Part shown: one piece after another, positions 9,186 through 17,610 of the stretch | Numbering within the stretch: position 1 is the stretch's first letter | How the letters are laid out: each line of letters begins with the position of its first letter | Position numbers and translations under genes: made by a program | NCBI GenBank assembly: GCA_019636195.1 | Contig: JAHBYA010000012.1 | Location: 1 to 64,000 of the forward strand | DNA from: Planctomycetota bacterium | GTDB taxonomy: Bacteria > Planctomycetota > UBA8742 > UBA2392 | Direction: 5' to 3' | DNA: 64,000 bases | The notes under the pieces: generated by a model | The model's database searches: none | What the model was told of the DNA's origin: nothing | What the model saw: only the letters and a program-made list of their open reading frames with translations

Positions 9186-9262
9186 GGTTCTTCTCCCTTG
9201 GGTCACCGCCATCTAACCGTAAATGGAAAGTTGTTGCCAACAGCAGCCGGTGATACATTTCC

Positions 9263-9268
9263 ATTATA
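9263..9268 (-). promoter_or_regulatory. Perfect TATAAT -10 in the divergent spacer
   Basis: Reading the minus strand, TATAAT occurs in an AT-rich patch (9253-9273) between the minus-strand surface protein and the plus-strand HTH gene. No convincing -35 is seen at 17 bp. The predicted leader to the surface-protein ATG is about 70 nt. The patch could also serve the plus-strand gene (TATAGA, 9265-9270). Confidence 0.45.
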
Positions 9269-9287
9269 GAAAACCCGGAGACTCCCC

Positions 9288-10778
9288 ATGCAGAACCGGA
9301 AACAGGATGCGCCCGGCGAGGTCGCGGCCCGCATCACCCGCGTGATTGAGCAGCACACCCTCAGCGCCGTCGCCGCGCGCACCGGCACACCGCTGGCCAA
9401 CGTGCACCGCTACAGCCGCGGCGCGAAAGTCCCCGCCGACTTCTGCGCGCGGCTGGTGCGCGAGTTCAAGGTCAACCCGGCGTGGCTGCTCAATGGTGAG
9501 GGCGCAATCAGCACCGCCGACGTGGCCGACGGCACCCGGCGCATGGCCGGCGACCTGCTTGAGCTGGTCGAGGCGATGAACGCCGTAACCCAGATGCGCC
9601 TGGGCGCGCTGACCGGCAAGCACCACCTGAAAGTGCTGCGCGAGCTGGATGACGCATTGCGCCGCTACGACAACCTGCGCCAGCGGCTGGACGCCCACGC
9701 CATGCCGATCTTCCGCAAGCTGGCGACCGACGCGCAAACCGCCCTGAACCGGCTGGACGTCGAGCGCGCGGGGCAGCTACTGCGCGCGATTGAACAGGTG
9801 GTGCGGCTGTGCCGCGACACCAGCGCCGAGGACATTCAGCTGGGATTGCGCTCGCACTACGCGGTGCTGACGCGCGACCGCGAACTGGCGCTGCGCCTGC
9901 AACAGCAGATGTTCCGGGCGCCGATGGCCCAGGGGCGCATCGACACCGAGGCGATGTGCGAGCAGGCGACCCGCCTTGTGATCACGCTGTCCGACGCCGG
10001 GCGTGAAGGCGACGCCCTGCGCCTTGGCGAAGCCGCGATGCTGCTGGCACACCCTGACATTCGCGGCAGCGCCGCGTTTGCCATGCTGAACATGATGACC
10101 GCGAACCTGATGGTGCACACCGGCCGCCTGCACGACGGCCTGGCCGGCCTGCAACGCAGCATCCCGCGCGTGCCGGACGCCAGCCGCCGCCGCGCCGGCC
10201 GCCACATGCTGACCATGGCGCTGGTGTACGGCGGGCTGATGCTGCCCAGCCAGGCCATCGACAGCGGCGACGACTACGACGTGAAGGCGTTTGACCTGCT
10301 GTGCGTGGCGATGTACGTGGCCGAGCCCGGCCTGCTGCGCAAAGCGCTTGATTATCGGCAAAGCGGGCGGATTGAGCGCGCGGATGTGTACCGCCCTTGG
10401 GACTTCTTCACCGACTGCGCCGGGGCGCTGCTGCATGCGCTGTCGGCGCAGCGCAAGCAGGCCGACAGCGCGTGGCGCGCCATTGAGCGCAAGTGGCTGG
10501 GCGCGGGCCACGACGCCGAGATCATGGTCTGGCGCGTGCAGTCCGATCTCGCGCTTGGCCGCGACGCTGCAAAAGCCCACGCGCAGGCCAGCCGGCTGGT
10601 GCAGCAGGCCGCCACCCGCAAACTGGGGCTGGCCCATCGCGCCACCCATTGGCGCAACAGCCTTGTGTTTGCGGGCTCTGCGGAAGCGCGGGCGGCCCTG
10701 CAGCACTACCTGGACGCGGGCTATGAACTGTTCCGGCACGGCCTGCCCCCGGACCTGTCAGGCGCCGGGCGCGGTTGA
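9288..10778 (+). CDS. HTH-domain regulator with helical repeat C-terminus
   Basis: A 496-aa protein. Residues about 8-68 look like a phage-CI/XRE-type helix-turn-helix domain: VAARITRVIEQHTLSAVAAR, then TGTPLANVHRYSRG and FKVNPAWLLNGEG, the last being a typical CI-repressor-family ending. The remaining ~400 residues are Ala/Leu/Arg-rich helices (AAMLLAHPDI, LHDGLAGLQRSI) resembling a TPR-like superhelix. No enzyme motif is visible. It may be a transcription factor with a protein- or peptide-binding body. CGGAG lies just before the ATG. It is divergent from the surface protein at 7167-9185 and lies directly upstream of the YmdB gene (30-bp gap), so it may control the former and be cotranscribed with the latter. 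Confidence 0.72.
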   Translation: MQNRKQDAPGEVAARITRVIEQHTLSAVAARTGTPLANVHRYSRGAKVPADFCARLVREFKVNPAWLLNGEGAISTADVADGTRRMAGDLLELVEAMNAVTQMRLGALTGKHHLKVLRELDDALRRYDNLRQRLDAHAMPIFRKLATDAQTALNRLDVERAGQLLRAIEQVVRLCRDTSAEDIQLGLRSHYAVLTRDRELALRLQQQMFRAPMAQGRIDTEAMCEQATRLVITLSDAGREGDALRLGEAAMLLAHPDIRGSAAFAMLNMMTANLMVHTGRLHDGLAGLQRSIPRVPDASRRRAGRHMLTMALVYGGLMLPSQAIDSGDDYDVKAFDLLCVAMYVAEPGLLRKALDYRQSGRIERADVYRPWDFFTDCAGALLHALSAQRKQADSAWRAIERKWLGAGHDAEIMVWRVQSDLALGRDAAKAHAQASRLVQQAATRKLGLAHRATHWRNSLVFAGSAEARAALQHYLDAGYELFRHGLPPDLSGAGRG

Positions 10779-10808
10779 TAGGCTGCGGTGGTTGACAGGA
10801 ACAACGCC

Positions 10809-11624
10809 TTGCCCGACACAAGCATCCGTATTCTCTGCCTTGGCGACCTGGTGGGCCGGCCCGGGCGCCGCGTGATCCGCGAGTGCCTGCCGGCAGTCCG
10901 GCGTGACCACGCCATCGACTTCGTGATCGTGAACATTGAGAACGCGACCAACGGCGCGGGCGTTCGTGAAAAGGAAGCCGCCGAGCTGCTGGGCTACGGC
11001 ATCGACTGCATGACCAGCGGCGACCATGTGCTGGACTTTCCTGACGTGTACGAGTACCTGCGGCGCGAGCCGCGGCTGTTGCGCCCCCACAACTACGACA
11101 TTCCGGGCACCGGCGCGCATGTGTACCAGACGCCCAAGGGCCCGGTCGGTGTCGTGAACGTGGTCGGGCACGTGTTCATGAAAGACAAGGTGCCCACGCG
11201 CAACGCGTTCAAGACCGCCGAGGCCGCGGTCGGCGAGCTGCGGCAGCGCACGCCGGTCGTGCTGGTTGACATCCACGGCGAAGCGACCAGCGAAAAGATC
11301 GGCATGGGCTGGCTGCTGGACGGCAAAGCCAGCGCCGTCTTCGGCACCCACACCCACGTGCAGACCGCCGACGCGCAGGTGCTGCCCGGCGGCACGGGCT
11401 TTCTGACCGACCTGGGCATGACCGGCCCGCACTTCGGCGTGATCGGCCGTGACAAAGACACCGTGCTCAAGCGCTTTCGCGATGAAGAAAAGGCGTACAT
11501 GCGCGTGGCCAAGCAATGGATCCGCATGACCGGCGCGATCTTTGACATAAACACCGGCACCGGGCGCTGCAACAGTGTCGAGCTGTTCAGTAAGGCCCTG
11601 CCCGACAGCGACAGCGAGAATTGA
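10809..11624 (+). CDS. ymdB: YmdB-family metallophosphoesterase (TIGR00282)
   Basis: A cytoplasmic phosphodiesterase of the YmdB family; the Bacillus member hydrolyses 2',3'-cAMP and controls biofilm and motility genes. Metal ligands are recognisable: Asp in RILCLGDLVGRPGRR, Glu-Asn in NIENATNG, Asn/His in TSGDHVLD, His in DIHGEATSEK and the His pair in FGTHTHVQTAD. The 271-aa length is typical. I chose TTG at 10809 because AGGA lies 8 bp upstream; a GTG at 10788 would add seven residues and has no ribosome-binding site. It follows the HTH/TPR gene and is probably in the same transcript, ended near the hairpin at 11675-11707. Confidence 0.9.
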   Translation: MPDTSIRILCLGDLVGRPGRRVIRECLPAVRRDHAIDFVIVNIENATNGAGVREKEAAELLGYGIDCMTSGDHVLDFPDVYEYLRREPRLLRPHNYDIPGTGAHVYQTPKGPVGVVNVVGHVFMKDKVPTRNAFKTAEAAVGELRQRTPVVLVDIHGEATSEKIGMGWLLDGKASAVFGTHTHVQTADAQVLPGGTGFLTDLGMTGPHFGVIGRDKDTVLKRFRDEEKAYMRVAKQWIRMTGAIFDINTGTGRCNSVELFSKALPDSDSEN

Positions 11625-11674
11625 CCTTGACCTTGCCAAAACGGTGATAAGACTGTGTTTGCGTAGCAGACGAC

Positions 11675-11707
11675 ACGGGGACAGGCACCCAGCGTGCCTG
11701 TCCCCGT
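11675..11707. repeat. GGGGACAGGCAC palindromic (REP-like) hairpin
   Basis: A perfect 14-bp inverted repeat, ACGGGGACAGGCAC with a 5-nt loop and GTGCCTGTCCCCGT, lies between ymdB and the next gene. From memory, the same wording is common as a REP-like repeat in many bacterial genomes. It has no T run and is more likely a mobile palindrome than a pure terminator, although it may stop or stabilise the ymdB transcript. Confidence 0.7.
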
Positions 11708-11734
11708 TTGCTGCATAATCAAGTGGAGACTGCA

Positions 11735-13558
11735 ATGAAGACTTTGTTGTTTGCCCTTGCCCTGCTGGCCCCGGCGCTTGCCGCCGACACATTCAATGTA
11801 ATCAACAACGCCGACAGCGGCCCGGGCTCGCTGCGGCAGGCGATTGTTGACGCAAACGCGGCAACCGGCCCGCACACCATCCAGTTCACCAGCGCGATCG
11901 GCAGCAACCGCACGATCAACCTGCAGACGGCGCTGCCGGACATCACCGAGGAAGTCACGATCATCGGCCTGCCCAGCAACGACATCATCGTGCGCCGCGG
12001 CGTTACCGCGGTCCACTTTCGCATCTTCACCACGACAACCAGCCTTGAGCTGCGCCACTTGTGGATCATGGACGGCAGCGTGCAGGCGGCCGCGGGCACC
12101 GATGCCGCCGGCGGGGCGATTCATGCCACGGGCGCATTGACGCTGCGCGAGTGCGTGGTCAGCGGCGCCACGGCCCGCGGTGGCGACGCAGCAACCGGCG
12201 ACGGCGGCTGGGCGCGCGGCGGGGCGATCTTCTGCTCCGGCACCGTAACGATGGTGGACAGCTACGCGGGCGACAGCACGGCGCGCGGCGGCGACACCAG
12301 CGACGGCACGGCATTCGGCGGCAGCGCGGTGGGCGGCGTGGCATACATCGGCGGCGCCTTCCTCGCGACCCGCAGCAGCCTTGAGAACGGCGTGGCGCGC
12401 AGCGGAGCCAACTCGGCTACGCCCGCCAACGTGGGCAGTGTCAACGCGTCGGGCGCCACGGTGTTTGCCAGCGTCGCGATGCTGGACTCGCACATCGGCG
12501 GCTGCACATGCCTTGAGGGCGGCCCTACCACGGTCACGAACGGCTTTGCGCTTGCGCTGGACGGCAGCGGACTGCTGCGGCGCTGCTCCGTGACCGGCAA
12601 CCAGGGCGGCGCCATCATTTTGACCGCCGACGTGAACCTTGAAAACGTCACCGTCAGCGGCAACACCGGCCCCGGCATTGCCGGCGTGCGCGTGCTGGCG
12701 CCGACCACCGCCAGCTTTCGCTACTGCACCGTGTACGACAACACGGGCACTCTGACCGGCGGCGTGGCGCAGGTGATGGGCACCGTCGAAATGGAAGGCA
12801 CCATCGTCGCCGGCAACAGCGGCACAATTGCTGACGTTTCCGGCAGTTTCCTTGACCTTGGCTACAACCTGATCGGCGACGCCAGCGGCGCTTCGGGCTT
12901 CACGTCCAGCGTGCTGGTCGGCGACAGCTTCAGCCCTGTGCCCGCCGGGCTGCGCCCGCTGGCCAACTTCGGCTATACGCGCGGCCATGTGCCGATGTGG
13001 GGCAGCTTTGCCCAGGATCGTGGCAGCAGCAACGCGCCCTACGACGACCAGCGCGGCGCCAACCGCCTGTTCGGCGGCACGCCCGACATCGGCGCCGTTG
13101 AGGCAATCGACAACCAGGCACCCAGCTTCAGTGGCGGCGGCAGCGTGACTGTCAAGCCGAAGGGCAAGCAGGTGGTGGTTGCAAGTTGGGCCACCAACAT
13201 CAGCGCCGGCGCAAGCTGGGAGCAGGGGCAGCAACTGCAATTCCTGCTGGTGGGCAGCCGGTACGGTTTCAAGCAGGGCCCTTCGATTGACCCCGCGACC
13301 GGCGACCTGAGCTTCACGCCGCACAAGGACGAGTCGGGAACCTGGTACTTCGACGTCTATCTGGTCGATGACGGCGGCGGCAATGACACCTCAACGCCGC
13401 GCCTGCTGGTGATTCACCTCGACCGGGATGACAACGACGACGACGAGCATGACTGCGTGGCCCGCAGCGGCGCTCGCGGCCTGCCACTGGCGATCCTGCT
13501 GCTGTTGGCTGCAATCCTTGCAAGAAACGCGAGACTGAAAGCACGCACCCGGGTTTGA
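11735..13558 (+). CDS. Exported beta-helix, choice-of-anchor-Q protein with Cys-type tail
   Basis: A 607-aa secreted protein. The start is the ATG at 11735 (MKTLLFALALLAPALAADTF), with GGAG upstream; an earlier TTG gives no signal peptide. The mature N-terminus FNVINNADSGPGSLRQAI is the CSLREA-type motif seen at the start of right-handed beta-helix surface proteins. Gly/Asn/Ser-rich rungs follow, with DQRGANRLFGGTPDIGAVE near residue 460, a match to the choice-of-anchor-Q signature. A cadherin/Ig-like segment (GDLSFTPHKDESGTWYFDVY) precedes an acidic stretch, DEHDCVARSGARG, a hydrophobic helix and an Arg-rich end. It is paralogous to the next gene. Confidence 0.85.
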   Translation: MKTLLFALALLAPALAADTFNVINNADSGPGSLRQAIVDANAATGPHTIQFTSAIGSNRTINLQTALPDITEEVTIIGLPSNDIIVRRGVTAVHFRIFTTTTSLELRHLWIMDGSVQAAAGTDAAGGAIHATGALTLRECVVSGATARGGDAATGDGGWARGGAIFCSGTVTMVDSYAGDSTARGGDTSDGTAFGGSAVGGVAYIGGAFLATRSSLENGVARSGANSATPANVGSVNASGATVFASVAMLDSHIGGCTCLEGGPTTVTNGFALALDGSGLLRRCSVTGNQGGAIILTADVNLENVTVSGNTGPGIAGVRVLAPTTASFRYCTVYDNTGTLTGGVAQVMGTVEMEGTIVAGNSGTIADVSGSFLDLGYNLIGDASGASGFTSSVLVGDSFSPVPAGLRPLANFGYTRGHVPMWGSFAQDRGSSNAPYDDQRGANRLFGGTPDIGAVEAIDNQAPSFSGGGSVTVKPKGKQVVVASWATNISAGASWEQGQQLQFLLVGSRYGFKQGPSIDPATGDLSFTPHKDESGTWYFDVYLVDDGGGNDTSTPRLLVIHLDRDDNDDDEHDCVARSGARGLPLAILLLLAAILARNARLKARTRV

Positions 13559-13616
13559 TAAGTATCAGCATCCGACGCTCACGGGGCGCGCTGCGCCCGC
13601 AGAACATGGGGGATGT

Positions 13617-15476
13617 ATGGCACTGGCGAAGTGGCTGGGAGTGCTGGCTGTTGCGCTTTGCGCGGGCGGCCTGAGTGCGCAAAATGTTTTCAACGTCAGC
13701 AACCTGAACGATTCCGGCGCGGGCAGCCTGCGCCAGGCAATCATGGATGCCAACAGCACGACCAACCAGGTCGTCAGCATGGTGTCGGTGCCTGACGAGA
13801 TTCGCTTCAACTCGGGCGTGACCGGAACCATCACGCTGCTGTCGGCCCTGCCGCAGATCACCGACGGCATCAGCATCATCGGCCCCGGGCGCAACCTGCT
13901 GACCATCAGCGGCGCTAACACCCACCGCATCTTTGAGTCCACACTCGGGCACTACATGGGCATCTCGCGCATGACGCTGGCCAACGGCCGCGCCGACGGC
14001 GACGGCGGCGCGATCTACAGCCGCGGCTGGACATGGCTGAGCGACGTGCGAATCCAGAACTGCACAGCCAAGGGGGCTGACTCCGGCGCCGGGGGCGGCG
14101 TGGCCGGGCGCGGCGGCGCGGTGTTTCACAGCCCGGTGATCGCCGAGCTGACGATTTGGAACTCGATCATCACGGGCTGCAGCGCCACGGGCGGCAACGG
14201 CGGCACCGGCGGCGGGGCCGGACAGGGCGGCGCGATTTACGTGGCCACCGGCTCGTGGGGTTTTACGCAACTGACCGTCGAAAACTGCCAAGCCACCGGG
14301 GGCGGCGGTGGAACACTGACCGGCGGCACCGGCATGGGCGGGGCAATGTACGCGCTGGCCGGCGGCGCGGCGCTGGACAGCGTGTTCTCGAACTGCACGG
14401 CAACGGCCGGCAGTGGCTTCTGGCAGGGCTCAACGCAAGGCGGCGCCACATACCACGAACACAATGCGACATTCACCAACTGCACGTTCAGCGCCAACCA
14501 GACCACCGGGTACCAGGCGCGCGGCGGGGCCGTGGCGGCCTATGCGCCATCTGGCACGCGCAGCCTGATCATCGTGCGCAGCCGCATTGAGTCCAACACG
14601 GCGGTCTGTGACCCTGCAGGCAACGTGAGCGGCGGCGGAATCTTCACGACCACTTTCAATCAACTCCATATCACCGACTCTTGGGTCAAGGACAACACAG
14701 CCGCCGACACCGGCACCGCGCCCGGCGATGGCGGCGGCATCCATACAGACGCGAGCGATTTCAGGCTTGAGCGCAGCACGGTCAGCGGCAGCACCGGCGG
14801 CGGGTTGCAGTTGTACGACATGAGCACCGGCGTGATCATCAACTCCACAGTCAGCGGCAACACGACCAACAACAGCGGCTTCGGCGGCATTGCCCTGCAT
14901 GACGGCGTACTGCAAGTCAGCTTTTCGACCATCACGAACAACACCGGCTCAACCACCGGCGGGATCCACCGCAGCGGAACGTCGATCCTGACCTTGATCG
15001 GCAGCATCATCGCCGGCAACTCGGGCGTCGGCGCGCCGGACGTCAACTTCAACGGCGCCGGCACGGGCACCAGCACCAACTGCGTGATCGGCGTGCAGGA
15101 CCCCGACGCCATTGCCGTCAACGGCGTCAACGGCAACCAGGTCGGCACTGCGGGCACGCCCCTTGACGCGGTGCTTGGCCCGCTGGTCAACAACGGCGGA
15201 CGCACACCGACCCACGCGCTGCTGACCGGCAGCCCAGCCATCAACATGGGCGGCACCACGGGCGCCCCCAGCGTGGACCAGCGACAGGCGCCGCGCGACC
15301 AGGGCATCCCCGACGCCGGCAGCTACGAGTTCGGGGCGACGCCGCCCAACACAGGCGGCCAGGCCGGCGGCGAGGGCGATGCGCGCTGCAGCACCGGCGG
15401 CAGGGGCTTCAACTGGCTGGCGCTGATTGCGCTGCTGGCGGCGGTCACGCTGGCTGTGCGCCTGCGCCACGCTTAG
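13617..15476 (+). CDS. Second exported beta-helix, choice-of-anchor-Q paralogue with Cys-type tail
   Basis: A 619-aa paralogue of the preceding protein. Signal peptide MALAKWLGVLAVALCAGGLS is followed by FNVSNLNDSGAGSLRQAIMD, the same start as its neighbour. The body is a Gly-rich right-handed beta-helix (GGNGGTGGGAGQGGAIYVAT, GGTGMGGAMYALAGG), ending with VDQRQAPRDQGIPDAGSYEF, the anchor-Q signature. The C-terminus EGDARCSTGGRGFN, then a hydrophobic stretch and VRLRHA, repeats the Cys-TM-Arg tail. The ATG follows GGGGGA. Its position 58 bp after the paralogue suggests tandem duplication and possibly one transcript. A terminator follows at 15497-15517. No catalytic motif is seen; a structural or adhesive surface role is inferred. 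Confidence 0.85.
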   Translation: MALAKWLGVLAVALCAGGLSAQNVFNVSNLNDSGAGSLRQAIMDANSTTNQVVSMVSVPDEIRFNSGVTGTITLLSALPQITDGISIIGPGRNLLTISGANTHRIFESTLGHYMGISRMTLANGRADGDGGAIYSRGWTWLSDVRIQNCTAKGADSGAGGGVAGRGGAVFHSPVIAELTIWNSIITGCSATGGNGGTGGGAGQGGAIYVATGSWGFTQLTVENCQATGGGGGTLTGGTGMGGAMYALAGGAALDSVFSNCTATAGSGFWQGSTQGGATYHEHNATFTNCTFSANQTTGYQARGGAVAAYAPSGTRSLIIVRSRIESNTAVCDPAGNVSGGGIFTTTFNQLHITDSWVKDNTAADTGTAPGDGGGIHTDASDFRLERSTVSGSTGGGLQLYDMSTGVIINSTVSGNTTNNSGFGGIALHDGVLQVSFSTITNNTGSTTGGIHRSGTSILTLIGSIIAGNSGVGAPDVNFNGAGTGTSTNCVIGVQDPDAIAVNGVNGNQVGTAGTPLDAVLGPLVNNGGRTPTHALLTGSPAINMGGTTGAPSVDQRQAPRDQGIPDAGSYEFGATPPNTGGQAGGEGDARCSTGGRGFNWLALIALLAAVTLAVRLRHA

Positions 15477-15496
15477 TCATACCACTTGTTGAGTAC

Positions 15497-15517
15497 GGGG
15501 CGGGCATGGCCCGCCCC
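15497..15517. terminator. Hairpin between convergent surface-protein genes
   Basis: GGGGCGGGC, a 3-nt loop and GCCCGCCCC form a 9-bp perfect stem, followed by TTGCTT on the plus strand. It sits between the ends of the plus-strand gene at 15476 and the minus-strand gene at 15522 and can serve both. Confidence 0.75.
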
Positions 15518-15521
15518 TTGC

Positions 15522-16439
15522 TTATGCTGAAGGCTTTCGGCGGGCGCGCAGCCCGAGGTTTGCAAGCGCAACAAGGCCCGACAACAGCCACAGACTGCCG
15601 GCGCCGGTGCCGGTGCTGCACTCGCCGTCTTTGGTGCCGCCGGTGTTGGCGCTGCCGACGCGGCGCAACGTGATGCCGCTGGGGACGCTCAGCGCCCACG
15701 ACGCGCTGCCCGCTTGTGTGTTAACCGCCCTGGCGTTCACGCGCAGATACACGATGCCTTTGCCGCTGACCGGCACAGCCGTCACCGCGCCCGCATCCGG
15801 ATACGCGAACGTGGCCAGAATCGTCGCGCTGCCGCCGGTGGTGTTGAGCAACTCCAGCTTTTCGATGTTCGTGCCGATGCCCTCAAAGCGAACGAAGCGC
15901 GTCTGCTGCGATGGCCCGAAATCCAGTTCAACGCCCGCCGCTGAAACTGAGCCCGACGGCACCGTGCCGTCCCAGAAGGCAAACCGCTCAACCGCGGTCT
16001 TGAGGCCGGTCGCGGACAGCACAAGCTGGTCCTGCATTTCCAGTGTCAGCGTGCCCGCGCTGGTCGTGATGCTGCCCGAATAGCTTGAGCCGCCGCCCGC
16101 GCTCTCAATCTCGACCACGAACTCGCGCACGCCGTCGTAGCTGCCCGAAAGCGCGGCGTTGGCGGTGCCCTGCCCCGGCAGAATGACTTCGTCTATCGCG
16201 TTGGGCTGCGGCTGTGCGCTGGCGGCAAGGCCGTCCACGTCGATCAGCCGCACGACAATGCCGGCGCTGGAGGGCGTGTTCAGGTTGCAGGCCACAGTCC
16301 AGTTGACGACGGTCGGGCCGAAGTCGATCGCATACCGGAAGTTCAGCCGGCGGCCCGTCGGCACCGAGCCCGTCAGCGAATCGCTGTCCTGCGCCGCAAG
16401 CGGCAGTGACACCAGCAACGCAAGCAGCAGCACGCGCAT
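15522..16439 (-). CDS. Exported domain protein with Cys-type C-terminal tail
   Basis: A 305-aa secreted protein of unknown function. I take the internal ATG at 16439 because it gives MRVLLLALLVSLPLAAQDSD, a clean signal peptide with GAGG upstream; the longer frame upstream reads through non-coding sequence. The mature part is beta-rich, with two similar halves (YAIDFGPTVVNWTVACNLNT and VELDFGPSQQTRFVRFEG) resembling pre-peptidase-type/jelly-roll modules. The C-terminus has KDGECSTGTGAG, a hydrophobic helix and LRARRKPSA. This CST motif matches the neighbouring beta-helix protein exactly. Placed convergently with it, this is the fourth Cys-tail protein within 10 kb. Confidence 0.75.
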   Translation of the reverse strand: MRVLLLALLVSLPLAAQDSDSLTGSVPTGRRLNFRYAIDFGPTVVNWTVACNLNTPSSAGIVVRLIDVDGLAASAQPQPNAIDEVILPGQGTANAALSGSYDGVREFVVEIESAGGGSSYSGSITTSAGTLTLEMQDQLVLSATGLKTAVERFAFWDGTVPSGSVSAAGVELDFGPSQQTRFVRFEGIGTNIEKLELLNTTGGSATILATFAYPDAGAVTAVPVSGKGIVYLRVNARAVNTQAGSASWALSVPSGITLRRVGSANTGGTKDGECSTGTGAGSLWLLSGLVALANLGLRARRKPSA

Positions 16440-16519
16440 CAGGGCCTCACAGGTTGAACGCAATGATAACGCGCCGGTTGGCGTGAAACATCCGCGCTGC
16501 CGCATTGCGTAGCATCGTC

Positions 16520-16570
16520 GTCCCGGCGATGTCGTTTCAAGGCCGTCACGGCCTTGGCCATCGCCGGGAC
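16520..16570. repeat. Nested palindrome upstream of the SRP RNA
   Basis: Outer arms GTCCCGGCGATG (16520-16531) and CATCGCCGGGAC (16559-16570) are perfect 12-bp complements. An inner hairpin AAGGCCGT/ACGGCCTT sits between them. It forms a cruciform-like unit in the 300-bp gap between the surface-protein gene and the SRP RNA gene, and is probably another mobile palindrome. It lies upstream of the predicted -35 of the SRP RNA promoter. Confidence 0.65.
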
Positions 16571-16588
16571 TTGCGTACGCCCGCGGGC

Positions 16589-16616
16589 TGGACACAGGCG
16601 ACGCGCACGCTAAACT
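16589..16616 (+). promoter_or_regulatory. Sigma-70-type promoter of the SRP RNA
   Basis: TGGACA (16589-16594; 5 of 6 matches to TTGACA) and TAAACT (16611-16616; 4 of 6 matches to TATAAT) are separated by 16 bp. The predicted start point is about 16622-16623, exactly where the folded SRP RNA begins. Confidence 0.75.
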
Positions 16617-16621
16617 TGTCT

Positions 16622-16698
16622 TGGGCGCGGCGAGAGGCCGTGAACCTGGTCAGGTCCGAAAGGAAGCAGCCATAGCGAACCCCCTCGGGTGCGCCCAC
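16622..16698 (+). ncRNA. ffs: Bacterial small SRP RNA (4.5S type)
   Basis: This is the RNA scaffold of the signal recognition particle, which binds Ffh and directs nascent membrane proteins to FtsY. The universally conserved core GGTCAGGTCC-GAAA-GGAAGCAGCC is present around 16649-16672, including the GNRA-type tetraloop region. Flanking bases pair: TGGGCGC at 16622-16628 with GCGCCCA at 16691-16697, and the next segment GGCGAGAGG with CCCCTCG. It is the short form without an Alu domain. A promoter immediately upstream and a strong terminator at 16708-16738 make it an independent transcription unit. Confidence 0.95.
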
Positions 16699-16707
16699 CT
16701 ACTCAAA

Positions 16708-16738
16708 GCGGACGGCAAATGCCGTCCGCTGTTTTTTT
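16708..16738 (+). terminator. Rho-independent terminator of the SRP RNA
   Basis: A perfect 10-bp stem GCGGACGGCA, 2-nt AA core loop, TGCCGTCCGC, is followed by TG and seven T. It ends the SRP RNA transcript and lies 12 bp before the end of the convergent minus-strand gene. Confidence 0.93.
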
Positions 16739-16750
16739 GCGACTTGCCGC

Positions 16751-17512
16751 TTACTTGCGTTCAAGGCTGATGTTGCCCACCGCCACGTGGGCAACGACTT
16801 CGCCCTGCCCCTGGCCCAGCGAGCCCTTGGCGCGGCTGCCGACCAGCATGCTTTGGAGCGGCACAAACTGCGCGTCCGGCCCGAGCTTGATGGCGCCCAG
16901 CGCGGTCTTGAGGTCAATTGCGCCGATGTAGGTCGCCGGCAAGTGCAGGTAAATGTTGCCCGTCGCAACCTTGAAGCTGCACCGGTCCAGCATCGCGCTG
17001 CCTGCGGTGAAACTGAAGTTGCCGGCGCCCACCTTGCCCTCGATGCTTCCTTCCGCACGGTGCGCGCTGACGCTGACTTTGCCCGTGCCCGTCGCAAAAC
17101 GGCTGTCGCCCGAGATACGCTCTGCCTGCACGTTGACCGAGCCCACGCCGGTGCGCAGGTCGTGGCGCGCGTTCAGGCCACTGGCGTCGATGCTGCCGAC
17201 GCCCAGCCGCACACGCACGTTCAGCGTCATCGGCACGCGAATTTCAAAACTCACGCGGCGGCTGGCAAACGGCGAGTCGGCAACGCGCACCTTGATGCGT
17301 CCGTCGCCCTGCGTGATTTCAATGTCGCGGTCGGTTGCGGGGCCGTGCTCGCGGTTGGCCTTGAACTTTGCGATCACCTCAATCATGCCGGGCCGGCCGG
17401 GCTCGATCTTGATGTCGCCGACGCCGTTCTCAAGGTCCAGCATCTCCACGCCGGGCTCAAGGCCGACCACGCGGGTCACGGTGCCGATGTCGGTGTCATT
17501 GATGAACATCAT
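16751..17512 (-). CDS. DUF4097-like beta-helical adhesin-domain protein
   Basis: A 253-aa protein. The ATG at 17512 is fixed by a perfect AGGAGG 6 bp upstream; longer reading through to 18028 overlaps the opposite gene and is rejected. The sequence is made of short repeating beta-strands with Gly/Asp turns (GVGDIKIEPGRPGMIEV, GVGSIDASGL, GVGSVNVQAERI, GTGKVSVSAHRAEGSIEGKV, GAGNFSFTAGSA, ATGNIYLHLPATYIGAIDLK, ALGAIKLG), the pattern of DUF4097/putative adhesin proteins. There is no signal peptide or membrane segment, so it may be cytoplasmic, unlike secreted relatives. Divergent from the membrane protein at 17611. Function unknown. Confidence 0.8.
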   Translation of the reverse strand: MMFINDTDIGTVTRVVGLEPGVEMLDLENGVGDIKIEPGRPGMIEVIAKFKANREHGPATDRDIEITQGDGRIKVRVADSPFASRRVSFEIRVPMTLNVRVRLGVGSIDASGLNARHDLRTGVGSVNVQAERISGDSRFATGTGKVSVSAHRAEGSIEGKVGAGNFSFTAGSAMLDRCSFKVATGNIYLHLPATYIGAIDLKTALGAIKLGPDAQFVPLQSMLVGSRAKGSLGQGQGEVVAHVAVGNISLERK

Positions 17513-17610
17513 GGTTCGCCTCCTGCAATGGTTGCAAAAGCGGCGCTCGTAATTGCAGGCCGCCCGGTTTGCGGTTGCGTCCCCCACCGCCGCCGGGCCA
17601 CAATACTTGC

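Noticed and set aside
11093..13324. Long open frame on the minus strand opposite the ymdB and beta-helix genes
   Set aside because: It is antisense to clearly coding sequence, has Arg/Ala/His-rich content without motifs, and arises from high GC. Similar antisense frames at 18736-20433, 23964-25721 and 61635-63434 were rejected for the same reason.
16440..16600. N-terminal extension of the exported protein at 15522-16439
   Set aside because: The extra sequence includes the nested palindrome at 16520-16570 and would bury the signal peptide; ATG 16439 has a ribosome-binding site.
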